A stretch of 44,907 nt of DNA, taken from contig NZ_QWJJ01000022.1 in NCBI RefSeq assembly GCF_003575965.1, positions 1-44,907 of the forward strand. Reading direction: 5' to 3'. Under the pieces are notes generated by a model. The model searched no databases, was not told the DNA's origin, and saw nothing but the letters and a program-made list of their open reading frames with translations. This document shows, in pieces, positions 37,710 through 44,907 of the stretch. Each line of letters starts with the position of its first letter. The first letter of the stretch is position 1. The position numbers and the translations under genes are program-made. Origin of the DNA: Pseudooceanicola sediminis. GTDB lineage: Bacteria > Pseudomonadota > Alphaproteobacteria > Rhodobacterales > Rhodobacteraceae.

Positions 37710-38300
37710 TTAGACTCTGGCGGGCAGATCGCACAGCGCACCGGGCGCGTCGGGCAGATCGGCGGTGACCCCTTCGGGCAGTGGAATTTCATGGGCGTTC
37801 AAGGTCATGGCGACCATCGAATAATAGCCGACAACGGCGGTTAGTTCGACCACGCCAAGCTCGCCCCAACGGGTTCGCACCAGGTCATAGACCGCCTGTT
37901 CGGGCACGCCGCGCATCAGCAGTTGCGTTACGAAATCATAGATTTCGGCGGCGGCGTGATCCTCGCCGAACGCGGGCGGTTGCCCATGGCGCAGTGAGTC
38001 AATCACCGCTGGGTCCAGCGTGGTCTTGCGCGCGTCACGTTCGTGGATCGCCCATTCCAAAATGCTGCTCCAGCGGCGCGCGGTGATCAGGATCGCAAGC
38101 TCATTGAGTTGCGCGGGCAGGGTAGTGTCAAAGCGCAGCACCGAGCCAAGCTGTTGCCAGCGGTCGGCCAGTTCGGGGTTGTGCAATGCGGCGCGCAACG
38201 GCCCCACCAGCTCGCCCCGTTTGCCCGAGATGATCTTGTCAAAGACCGCTTTCTGGGCCTCGGTCATGGTGGCGTGGTCGGGGAAATGGATACGTCCCAT
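37710..38300 (-). CDS. carboxymuconolactone decarboxylase family protein
   Basis: The 196-residue all-helical protein matches the CMD/AhpD-like family: KRGELVGPLRAALHNPELAD, then LNELAILITARRWSSILEW, AIHERDA, and late VVELTAVVGYYSMVAMTLNA. It lacks the CxxC pair of the AhpD peroxidase branch and has an E-W-x-x-H arrangement instead, as in decarboxylase/lactonase-type members. It ends the enzyme operon, five bases after the CoA-transferase gene (ATG at 38300). With the alpha/beta hydrolase it recalls the PcaC/PcaD pair, but a protocatechuate role is not indicated by the other genes. Confidence 0.88.
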   Translation of the reverse strand: MGRIHFPDHATMTEAQKAVFDKIISGKRGELVGPLRAALHNPELADRWQQLGSVLRFDTTLPAQLNELAILITARRWSSILEWAIHERDARKTTLDPAVIDSLRHGQPPAFGEDHAAAEIYDFVTQLLMRGVPEQAVYDLVRTRWGELGVVELTAVVGYYSMVAMTLNAHEIPLPEGVTADLPDAPGALCDLPARV

Positions 38301-38305
38301 AGTAG

Positions 38306-39499
38306 CTAGTCCTGTTCCGTTCGGGCAGCAAGGCGCTGCCGGATCTCGTCGGTATGTTGGCCCAACAGCGGCGGCGGTCTGTCAAAACGCAGCGGTGCTT
38401 CGGCAAAGCGCATCGGCGAAATGACCTGAGGTACTGTGCCCGACAGCGGGTGCGGCAGATGGCGCAACATCTGACGGTGCTGTACCTGCGGTTCAGCCAG
38501 AACGCCGGGCACGGTGTTGATCGGCGCGCAAGGCACATTGACCGCCACTAGGGCGGCTCTCCACTCTGCCAGATCGCGGGTCATCAGCGTCTCGCAGATC
38601 ATCGAATGCAGGGTGTCGAGGTTCTCGACCCGTGCGGCATTGGTGGCAAAGCGCGGGTCCGTGCTCCAATCGGGATGGCCGATGGTGCTAGCAAAGCGTT
38701 GGAATTGCGCGTCGTTGCCCACGGCAATCACTATATGGCCGTCGCGCACCGGGAAAATATCCTGTGGTTGGATATTGGGGTGTTTATTGCCCGTACGGGT
38801 GGGGGTCTGACCCGATACAAGGTGGTTCATCGCCTGGTTGGCTAGCATTGCGGTGGCCACATCCAGCATCGCCAGATCAATCGTGTCGCCGCGTCCGGTC
38901 TCGGAGCGGCGTGCCAAGGCCGCCAGCACCGCTACGGTGGCATACATGCCCGTCATGATGTCGATCACCGGCACTCCCACCTTTTGCGGCCCGGCCCCTG
39001 GTGCGCCATCGGGCGCGCCAGTTACTGACAACAGCCCTCCCATGGCTTGAATCATGAAATCATAGGCCGCATCCTGCGCCATAGGCCCGTCTTGGCCAAA
39101 GCCGGTGATCGAGCAATAGATCAGCCGCGGATTGATCGCGCGCAGCGAGGCTTCGTCTAGGCCATATCGTTTGAGGGTACCGACCTTGAAGTTCTCAAGC
39201 ACGATGTCGCACTCGCGGGCCAGATCCCGGATCATCTCTTGGCCTTCAGGGCTGGCGATATCGACCTCGATCGATTTCTTGCCCCGATTGACCGACAGGT
39301 AGTAGCCCGACTCTTGTGTCGGCTCTCCGTCGATGCCCGTCATGAACGGCGGCCCCCAGCGACGGGTATCGTCGCCAACGCCTGCGCGTTCGATCTTGAG
39401 CACCTCGGCTCCTAGGTCGGCGAGAATTTGGCCCGACCATGGGCCGGCCATGATGCGGCTGAGGTCCAGCACCCGAACGTGAGAAAGAGGTCCGCTCAT
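38306..39499 (-). CDS. class III CoA-transferase (CaiB/BaiF family)
   Basis: Class III CoA-transferases move CoA from a donor thioester to a carboxylate without ATP. The 397-residue protein starts LSHVRVLDLSRIMAGPWSGQ and has ADLGAEVLKIERAGVGDDTR. It shows YYLSVNRGKKSIEVDI, LENFKVGTLKRYGL and AAYDFMIQAMGG with the probable catalytic Asp147. The start at 39499 overlaps the GST stop (ATGA). It is the only activating enzyme in the cluster, so it likely attaches CoA to the substrate brought in by TctABC. The nature of the acid is unknown. Confidence 0.93.
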   Translation of the reverse strand: MSGPLSHVRVLDLSRIMAGPWSGQILADLGAEVLKIERAGVGDDTRRWGPPFMTGIDGEPTQESGYYLSVNRGKKSIEVDIASPEGQEMIRDLARECDIVLENFKVGTLKRYGLDEASLRAINPRLIYCSITGFGQDGPMAQDAAYDFMIQAMGGLLSVTGAPDGAPGAGPQKVGVPVIDIMTGMYATVAVLAALARRSETGRGDTIDLAMLDVATAMLANQAMNHLVSGQTPTRTGNKHPNIQPQDIFPVRDGHIVIAVGNDAQFQRFASTIGHPDWSTDPRFATNAARVENLDTLHSMICETLMTRDLAEWRAALVAVNVPCAPINTVPGVLAEPQVQHRQMLRHLPHPLSGTVPQVISPMRFAEAPLRFDRPPPLLGQHTDEIRQRLAARTEQD

Positions 39500-40143
39500 G
39501 GGGTTTCCTTTGCAAAAGTCAGTTGGCCTGCGGTCAGACTTGTATCGGAGCCGCCGTCGTCGCGCACGGCCGTGGCCCGCACAGATGGGCGAGCCTCCCA
39601 TGTGGCAGCGACTTGGGCGAGGCGAGGAAAGGCGCAGCGCCAGTTGCAATCGGGCCAGCGGAAATCAAGCTGCCCAAGGTAGCAGACCAGCGCCACATGC
39701 CCCGCGCCAAAGTCCACATCGGCGAGCAGTTGCGCCTCGCCCTCAAGCGTGGCCATCACTGCGCGAATTTTGGTCCGATAGCTATCGGTCAGTGGCTGCC
39801 ACGGACCCGAGGGTCGCGTCAGTTCGGTGCGCCACGCCAGCAGGATTTCGGTCGCGCCATCGGCCAGCGCTTGCCAGCGCCGCGCCTGAACGCTGTCGGC
39901 CAACAAAGCGCCGTCTTTATCCAGCCAAGTGCAAATCACGCGACTGTCGAACAACACGCCTTCCTCGGTGACCAGCGCCGGGATCTTGCCCAAGGGATTG
40001 TCCCGCAGGATTTCGGGGTTGGGAGGCTCATGGGCGGAGACGACCGTGCGTACCTGCGTCACCTCGGACAGCCGCCCAGTTTCGTGCAGCGTGATCATGA
40101 CCTTGCGCACGTAAGGAGAGCGTGGAGACCAATGCAGTTTCAT
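39496..40143 (-). CDS. glutathione S-transferase family protein
   Basis: The 215-residue protein has a thioredoxin-like N-terminal domain (MKLHWSPRSPYVRKVMITLH, the NPLGKIPAL cis-proline loop, and FDSRVICTWLD for gamma-glutamyl binding) and a helical C-terminal domain (ALADGATEILLAWRTELTRP onward). The first-helix residue pattern S-P-x-S-P-x-x-R-K is common in bacterial GSTs of catabolic clusters, where they remove ether, halide or isomerise ring-cleavage products. It overlaps its neighbours by four bases on each side, so it is firmly in the operon. Confidence 0.9.
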   Translation of the reverse strand: MKLHWSPRSPYVRKVMITLHETGRLSEVTQVRTVVSAHEPPNPEILRDNPLGKIPALVTEEGVLFDSRVICTWLDKDGALLADSVQARRWQALADGATEILLAWRTELTRPSGPWQPLTDSYRTKIRAVMATLEGEAQLLADVDFGAGHVALVCYLGQLDFRWPDCNWRCAFPRLAQVAATWEARPSVRATAVRDDGGSDTSLTAGQLTFAKETP

Positions 40144-40925
40144 CTGGCAACCCCTTTCAAAAAGGTGGCGACGACGGGGCCGGCGGTCTCAGGGCGCTCA
40201 AAGCAGGGCACATGGCCTGCCTCGGGGATGCCTTGAAACTGGGCGCCTATGTCGTCGGCGATGTCCTGCATGGTCTTCCCGATAGCCCCGTCACACAGCC
40301 CCGCCACCAGCAGCACCGGCAGCGACAGTGTCGGCAACACATGTGCGTAGTCGTAGGTTTGCAAGGCGGTGGCGCAGGCCTCAAAGCCTGCAAAGGAGGT
40401 GCCCGCGATCATCGCTTTCAGGCCCTCAGCGGTGCCGGGGTCGGTCTCGGGCGTGGTTAGCCAGCGTTTGGCGGTGATTTCGGCGTAGCCCGACATGCCG
40501 CCTTCACGCGCTTCGGCGATGCGTGCGCCCCATGTTTCCTTGGCGGTGGCGGCGGCGCGGGCCAAGCCATCCATCAGCACTAATGCACGGAACCGCTCAG
40601 GCGCTTTTTCATAGGCGGCCAGCGTGGTCGGTACGCCCATGGAAAGACCCATGCACACGGCGCGCGATGCCCCGGCCATATCCATCACCGCGAGCAGGTC
40701 TTCAGACAAAAGGTCGAAATCCACGGCACCGCTTGGCGCGTCCGATTCACCGTGCCCGCGCTGATCATAGCGAAGCAGGTTCCAGCCCTGAAAGGCGGGT
40801 AGAATCTGCTGCCAGATCGACAAATCGGTGACCAGCGAATTGGACATCACCAGCCACGGCGCATGCTCACCCACGAGATCGATCTGAATGTTCAGTGTCG
40901 TGCCGTTGATCGGGTAGCGGGTCAT
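40140..40925 (-). CDS. alpha/beta hydrolase, enol-lactonase-like
   Basis: The 261-residue hydrolase has the catalytic triad in expected order: Ser95 in GLSMG, Asp212 in AGLCDGA and His238 in EAGHVPCFE. The oxyanion side begins WLVMSNSLVTDLSIW, and RYDQRGHGESDAP is the usual strand-4 block. This most resembles 3-oxoadipate enol-lactonase (PcaD)-type enzymes, but related thioesterases and C-C hydrolases share the pattern. It overlaps ECH by one base and GST by four. The actual substrate is unknown. Confidence 0.88.
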   Translation of the reverse strand: MTRYPINGTTLNIQIDLVGEHAPWLVMSNSLVTDLSIWQQILPAFQGWNLLRYDQRGHGESDAPSGAVDFDLLSEDLLAVMDMAGASRAVCMGLSMGVPTTLAAYEKAPERFRALVLMDGLARAAATAKETWGARIAEAREGGMSGYAEITAKRWLTTPETDPGTAEGLKAMIAGTSFAGFEACATALQTYDYAHVLPTLSLPVLLVAGLCDGAIGKTMQDIADDIGAQFQGIPEAGHVPCFERPETAGPVVATFLKGVAR

Positions 40926-41686
40926 CAGCGGCCTTTCCAGACGGGTTTGCGCTTTTCGACCACGGCGGCGGTGGCTTCGCGGGCGTCTTCGGTTCTCATC
41001 AACTGCGTGCTGAACTGCTGTTCGATGCGATAGCCTTCGTCGACGGGCAGAAACTCGATCTGATTTAGCGACTGCTTGCCGATACGCAGGCCAAGTGGCG
41101 ATTTCTCAGCAATTTTGGCGGCCAGGGCGCGGGCCTGCGGCAGCAGCTCGTTGGGGGCGTAAAGGTCCTGAATAAAGCCAAAATGATGCGCTTCGGTGGC
41201 GCTGATAGGCTCTCCGGTAAAGAACATCTTGCGCAGCAAGCCTTGGGGCAGATGGCGGCCCATATGCGCCGCCCCTCCGCAGCGGCCCACGTTGATCTCA
41301 GGCGTGCCAAAGGTGGCGGTAGTCGCGGCCAACCGTATGTCACAGACCGAGGCCAAGACCGTACCGGCCCCAAGCGCAGGCCCGTTCACGACGGCGACAG
41401 TCGGCAGCGCACAGTCGCGGATCGACGTAAAGCAGCGGCGTACGACGCGTGCGCGGGAGGGGTCGTCTGCGACGGTGGCCGCAAGAAATTCCTTGAGGTC
41501 AAGGCCCGCACAAAAAGCGCGCGATCCGGCTCCGGTGAACAGGATGCAGTTAACGCCCTCCCAAGTGTCGGCGGCGTCAAAGGCTGCGCCGATCTCGGCG
41601 TAATTGGCTAAGGTGATAGCGTTCACCGGCGGCACGTCGATGGTGATCTCGGCCACTTTGCCGTCAAAGCTGATGTCGATGCCCAT
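40925..41686 (-). CDS. enoyl-CoA hydratase/isomerase family protein
   Basis: The 253-residue crotonase-fold protein shows FTGAGSRAFCAGLDLKEFLA (first oxyanion-hole loop) and VAVVNGPALGAGTVLASVCD (second). The PEINVGRCGG segment keeps the first hydratase Glu, but the second expected Glu, which precedes the FTG motif in classical hydratases, is replaced (LLRKMFFTG has Lys-Met). It may therefore be an isomerase, hydrolase or specialised hydratase. The ATG at 41686 is 26 bases after the upstream gene; the longer frame is not supported. Confidence 0.9.
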   Translation of the reverse strand: MGIDISFDGKVAEITIDVPPVNAITLANYAEIGAAFDAADTWEGVNCILFTGAGSRAFCAGLDLKEFLAATVADDPSRARVVRRCFTSIRDCALPTVAVVNGPALGAGTVLASVCDIRLAATTATFGTPEINVGRCGGAAHMGRHLPQGLLRKMFFTGEPISATEAHHFGFIQDLYAPNELLPQARALAAKIAEKSPLGLRIGKQSLNQIEFLPVDEGYRIEQQFSTQLMRTEDAREATAAVVEKRKPVWKGR

Positions 41687-41712
41687 GGGGAAAGTCCTTT
41701 TCGTCACGTGTT

Positions 41713-43779
41713 TTAGGCGGAGCGCGCGAGGTCGCGCAGGGCCGCAGTGATGTCTGCGGGAGTGAAGCCAGGACCAATGGCGCGGGCGAGCGCGGTTTGG
41801 TCTTGGTGCAAGGCGCAGGCGTCTTGCTGGGCGGCCCACCACAGCGGCCCCCCGATCCAGCGCGGAAAGCCATAGCCATTGGTCAGCACCACATCGATGT
41901 CGCTGGCGCGTTGCGCAACGCCTTCGGCCAGCAGCAGACCCGCCTCGTTGACCATAGCGATCAGTAATTGCCTCTGGATGGTCGCGGGGTCGGCCGCCAC
42001 GGGGCTAATTCCGGCGTCGTGGCGGGCGCTCTCGATGATCTCTTGCGTGGCAGGTGATGGCAGCGCGGCTCCCTCGGGGTAGTCGTACCAGCCCGCAGAA
42101 GTCTTGCGGCCCAGCCGACCGGCCTCGCACAAAGTGTCGGGGATCGGCACGTAGCGCGCCCGAGGGTCGCGGGTCGCTGCTTGCCGTTTGCGCATGGCCC
42201 ACGCAATGTCTAATCCACTGAGGTCGGCGACCGCAAAAGGCCCCATGGCAAAGCCAAACCGGGTCACGGCAGCGTCGATGTCCTGCGGGTCGGTACCGTC
42301 CAGCACCAGAAGCTCGGCGCGGCGGCGATAGGCAGAATAGATGCGGTTACCAATGAACCCCTCGGCGACCCTAGCCACCACGGGCTGTTTTCCTAGGGTT
42401 TTCGCCAAGGCCAGCCCGGTGACGAGCGTGACATCATTGGTGGCCTTAGCGCGGACCACTTCCAAAAGACGCATGACATCGGCGGGCGAGAAGAAATGCA
42501 GCCCCAGCACCCGGGAGCGCCCTGGCAGATCGGCCACCAGAGCGTCAATATCTAGGTACGACGTGTTGGTGCCGATCACCACTTCGGGCGGCAACAGCGC
42601 ATCGAGCTGCGCCAACAGTGGCTGCTTGACCGAGGTCTCTTCAAACACCGCTTCGATCACCAGATCGGTGTCTTGCAGGTCGGCGAGTTCCGTGGTGCCG
42701 GTCAGCGCCGCCAATTGGCTGGCTAAGGTGGCAGCATCGATCCGCCCCCGGTCACAGCGTGCCTGAAGCGCGTGGCGCAGACTGTCAAGCGCGCGAACCA
42801 GAGAAACCGCGTCACGCTCGACGAGGATGACCGTCAGCCCGGCCGCGAGGCAGGCGCGGGCGATCCCTTGACCCATGGTGCCACCCCCTACGACACCCAC
42901 GGCGGTCACCGGACGGGGTGTGGCGGACAGCCAGTCGACACTGGCGGCGCGGCGTTCAGCAAAGAACAGATGGCGCAGAGCGCTAGCGTCCTCGGCCAGC
43001 CTTAGCTGTTGGAAACTGGCACGTTCGTCCGCCAAAGTGGCTGTGACATCGGGCAGGTTCGAGGCCATCACAAGGCGGATCGCTTCCGCCATGTTGGGGC
43101 GATTGCACCCCTTTTTCATTATCTTTGCTGACAAGGTCGCCAGCACTTGTGGGTCGTCCTGTGGAATCGTCAGTTGCGCGGCGCGGCGTTTGCCTGCGCC
43201 TTGGTCAAGATAGTGCAGCGCGGCGTCCAGCAGATCATCCGTGGTCACGGCGTCAACCAAGCCGATCTCAAGCGCGCGCTTGGCTGAAATGCGGGTCGAG
43301 CCGCAGACCATCTCAAGCGCGATCTCGCGGCCGACCAGTCGCGGCAGGCGTTGCGTTCCGCCCGCCCCGGGAACCATGCCAAGCGAAACCTCGGGCAGGC
43401 CCAGTTTGGCCTCGGGCGTGGCGATGCGATGATCGCATCCTAGCGCCAGTTCCAGCCCGCCGCCAAGCGCGACTCCGTGGATTGCGGCGATCACCGGAAA
43501 GGGCGCGGCCTCGATCGCGGCGATCACGTCGGGCAGTTCGGGATAGACCAAGGGCGCGCTGAATTCGCGCAGGTCCGACCCGGCCACGAAGCTGCGCCCG
43601 GACCCGATCAACACCGCGCCGTGCAGGCCGCTAGGTGCGTCTTGCAGCGCCGCCACCAGCCCCCGCCGCACAGCATGCGACCCGGCGTTCACCGGCGGGT
43701 TGTCGATGGTCAGAAACAGCACATTCGCGCGTACAGCGCGATGCACAGTGCCAAAAGCCGTCGGAGCATGAGGGGTCAT
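41713..43779 (-). CDS. fused enoyl-CoA hydratase/3-hydroxyacyl-CoA dehydrogenase
   Basis: The 688-residue protein has a crotonase domain (about 1-180) and a 3-hydroxyacyl-CoA dehydrogenase (about 290-688). In the first, GRSFVAGSDLREF and AAIHGVALGGGLELAL form the oxyanion hole, and both catalytic glutamates are present (Glu130 in LPEVSLG and Glu156 in ALEMV). In the second, the NAD loop is GVVGGGTMGQGIA (GGGTMG at 298-303) and HFFSPADVMRLLEVV carries the catalytic His. This is a FadJ/FadB-like fusion that runs hydration and oxidation of a CoA thioester. It is the first enzyme gene of the operon. The ATG at 43779 has AAGGA upstream. Confidence 0.94.
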   Translation of the reverse strand: MTPHAPTAFGTVHRAVRANVLFLTIDNPPVNAGSHAVRRGLVAALQDAPSGLHGAVLIGSGRSFVAGSDLREFSAPLVYPELPDVIAAIEAAPFPVIAAIHGVALGGGLELALGCDHRIATPEAKLGLPEVSLGMVPGAGGTQRLPRLVGREIALEMVCGSTRISAKRALEIGLVDAVTTDDLLDAALHYLDQGAGKRRAAQLTIPQDDPQVLATLSAKIMKKGCNRPNMAEAIRLVMASNLPDVTATLADERASFQQLRLAEDASALRHLFFAERRAASVDWLSATPRPVTAVGVVGGGTMGQGIARACLAAGLTVILVERDAVSLVRALDSLRHALQARCDRGRIDAATLASQLAALTGTTELADLQDTDLVIEAVFEETSVKQPLLAQLDALLPPEVVIGTNTSYLDIDALVADLPGRSRVLGLHFFSPADVMRLLEVVRAKATNDVTLVTGLALAKTLGKQPVVARVAEGFIGNRIYSAYRRRAELLVLDGTDPQDIDAAVTRFGFAMGPFAVADLSGLDIAWAMRKRQAATRDPRARYVPIPDTLCEAGRLGRKTSAGWYDYPEGAALPSPATQEIIESARHDAGISPVAADPATIQRQLLIAMVNEAGLLLAEGVAQRASDIDVVLTNGYGFPRWIGGPLWWAAQQDACALHQDQTALARAIGPGFTPADITAALRDLARSA

Positions 43780-43912
43780 GGGCGGGTCCTTTTGCAAAAT
43801 CCAAGAGGCTGTGGGCACACGGCGATGCCGTGTCGCACAGACAGGCCCACCTGCAGGTCGTATGTGTTGGAAAGAGGCAGGCGGTGTCCATAAGCCACAC
43901 AGTGTCAGATAC

Positions 43913-43993
43913 TTAGGCCAGTTTTGGCGCAGATAGTCCGGACGGGGCTGTGGGCAGGTGCGGTCTGCAGGCCAGAGGCAGTTGATGGGTCAT
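43913..43993 (-). CDS. possible 26-residue leader peptide
   Basis: A very short frame (MTHQLPLACRPHLPTAPSGL and six more residues) has an excellent GGAGAGG ribosome site six bases before its ATG. It lies in the 5' region of the catabolic operon, ending 133 bases before the first enzyme. It could be a translated leader, a remnant start of a deleted gene, or chance. No attenuator structure was found next to it. Confidence 0.25.
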   Translation of the reverse strand: MTHQLPLACRPHLPTAPSGLSAPKLA

Positions 43994-44276
43994 GGTATCC
44001 TCTCCCGGTCAACGTGGGCCGCGGTGGCGGCGGGGCAAATTCTCTCCGCAAATGGCCATAAACCACATTAAGCTATATTACTAGCTTTTATATTCGGGCC
44101 GAGGCGAAGAAATGCTTGTTTGGCCGCAGTCCGCACACCGCGCGCAGAACACCACGCATTACCGCAATAGGTTGCGCCAAGGCTCTGCGACCAGCGGACT
44201 GAGTGACCGCATCTATACCGCGGCCTAGCCTCGTGCTCACACCTAACCTGAGTATTTGATGACAGGCGACCGCCTG
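43994..44276. other. operon upstream region
   Basis: No gene is seen here. Bases 44045-44100 are AT-rich and hold the inverted repeat; the rest is mixed sequence without recognisable coding potential. The divergent DCC-type pseudogene begins at 44277. Confidence 0.5.
44070..44087. promoter_or_regulatory. AAGCTA-N6-TAGCTT inverted repeat upstream of catabolic operon
   Basis: A perfect 6-bp inverted repeat with an AT-rich spacer (TATTAC) lies in the only AT-rich part of this region. On the minus strand it contains ATAAAAGCTAG, matching the AAAGCTA core found before gntR and tctC. About 290 bases separate it from the first enzyme ATG and 77 from the short leader frame. It is a candidate GntR operator overlapping the operon promoter. 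Confidence 0.45.
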
Positions 44277-44674
44277 ATGATGACCGTTCTGTTCGACGGA
44301 GATTGCGTCCTTTGCTCCCCGCGGCTGGGCTTTGTGCCGCGCCACGAACGGTGGCCCGCGACGCAGTTTGCCTCGACCGGAAATCCCTGGGGGCAGCCCA
44401 TGGCGCGGGTGCATGGCATCGACCATGAGGCGTTGGACCTTAGTTATGTGGCTAGTTGCGGCGACGCGGCATACCCCTCTCGGACGCCTAGTTGGCGCTG
44501 CTCGCAAGCCTGCGCGCGCTGTGGCACTGACTGCGTGTGTTGGAGCAGGTAGAGCCTGCTTTGCGCGATGCTGTCTATGATTGGATGGCGCGAAACCGTC
44601 TGTGGTTATTCGGGACGCACCCGGCTTCCTATCTGCCGACCCCAGAACGAAGTGCAAGGTCTCAGGACCTTTAG
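44277..44674 (+). pseudogene. DCC-family thiol-disulfide oxidoreductase (DUF393), broken
   Basis: The first frame reads MTVLFDGDCVLCS, the family signature with its D-x-x-C-x-x-C start, then FVPRHERWPATQF. Near 44480 the frame must change: in a second frame LALLASLRALWH is followed by a TGA at 44528-44530. The family C-terminus then continues as EPALRDAVYDWMARNRLWLF and SYLPTPERS to a stop at 44674. One frameshift plus an in-frame stop make it non-functional. Identity is based on these three matching blocks. Confidence 0.8.
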
Positions 44675-44907
44675 GGCTGTGACCGCCCAGAAGCATCTTG
44701 CGGTTGCGCGGCAGGGGAGGGGCTATATTGTGCTGTCTATAGATGGACCTTCGCTGACTAGGGAAGGCGGTCGGAATGTACACGGTGAGTTTCCATCCCG
44801 GGGAGAGTGATGACGGCCCAGAGCGGATGAGGTGGGTGGCTCCTGCTCCACCGGCATCGAATGTGTGCCAAAGTGCAGTTGTTGTTGACTGCTAGGAAAG
44901 GAGCCAC
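44675..44907. other. right-end region, next gene probably begins beyond the window
   Basis: A 39-codon plus-strand frame (44776-44895, MYTVSFHPGESDDGPERM onward) is open but unrecognised and has only a weak start context. The last bases contain AAAGGAGCCAC, a good ribosome site, so a gene probably starts immediately after base 44907. Confidence 0.4.

Noticed and set aside
37710-40925. Protocatechuate (pca) pathway
   Set aside because: CMD and enol-lactonase-like proteins alone are not enough; no pcaGH, pcaB, pcaIJ or thiolase is present and CoA activation comes from a class III transferase.

Overview
The window looks like a chromosomal segment from an alphaproteobacterium of the order Rhodobacterales (Rhodobacteraceae or Roseobacter group). 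Supporting this are the high GC content and the conserved gene order yajC-secD-secF-Mth938-ccmABCDG, which resembles the sec/hel region of Rhodobacter capsulatus. A bamB-der pair, a PII-glutamine synthetase operon and small families typical of the group (DUF6314, DUF1223, DUF4396) point the same way. No species can be named from the sequence alone.

Bases 1-30160 are mostly core genes. On the left are a YfgM-like membrane protein, a BamB-like lipoprotein and the GTPase Der. Next come a TspO-like membrane protein and serS on the minus strand, then the Sec accessory proteins and the cytochrome c heme-export genes ccmA-B-C-D-G. These are followed by aconitase, a DUF1223 protein, a Kdo2-lipid A type acyltransferase with an EamA transporter, a solitary fliG, a tiny secreted cysteine-containing protein, purB, DUF6314, bioY, a DUF3445 heme N-demethylase, a GH25 lipoprotein, glnB-glnA and a bifunctional NAD(P)HX repair enzyme. 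Several genes end in clear hairpin terminators. A dispersed GC-rich element recurs in at least four gaps.

Bases 30160-33030 form a scar. Two families of short tandem repeats lead into an intact tRNA-Leu(UAG). A decayed tyrosine integrase then carries an amber codon and switches abruptly into a GC-rich two-gene cassette. After this come remnants of a 3-hydroxyisobutyrate dehydrogenase and an AEC transporter, truncated back to back.

Bases 33030-43780 are a single-strand catabolic island. From right to left it encodes a fused enoyl-CoA hydratase/3-hydroxyacyl-CoA dehydrogenase, a crotonase, an alpha/beta hydrolase, a GST, a class III CoA-transferase and a CMD-family protein. It continues with a GntR regulator, a complete tripartite tricarboxylate transporter (TctC-B-A) and a flavin reductase. 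The likely logic is import of a carboxylate, CoA activation by transfer, and beta-oxidation-like processing under GntR control; the substrate cannot be read from the sequence. An AAAGCTA core occurs in all three control regions of the island. The right flank (44277-44674) is a broken DCC-family thiol oxidoreductase, so the island is bordered by decayed genes on both sides.
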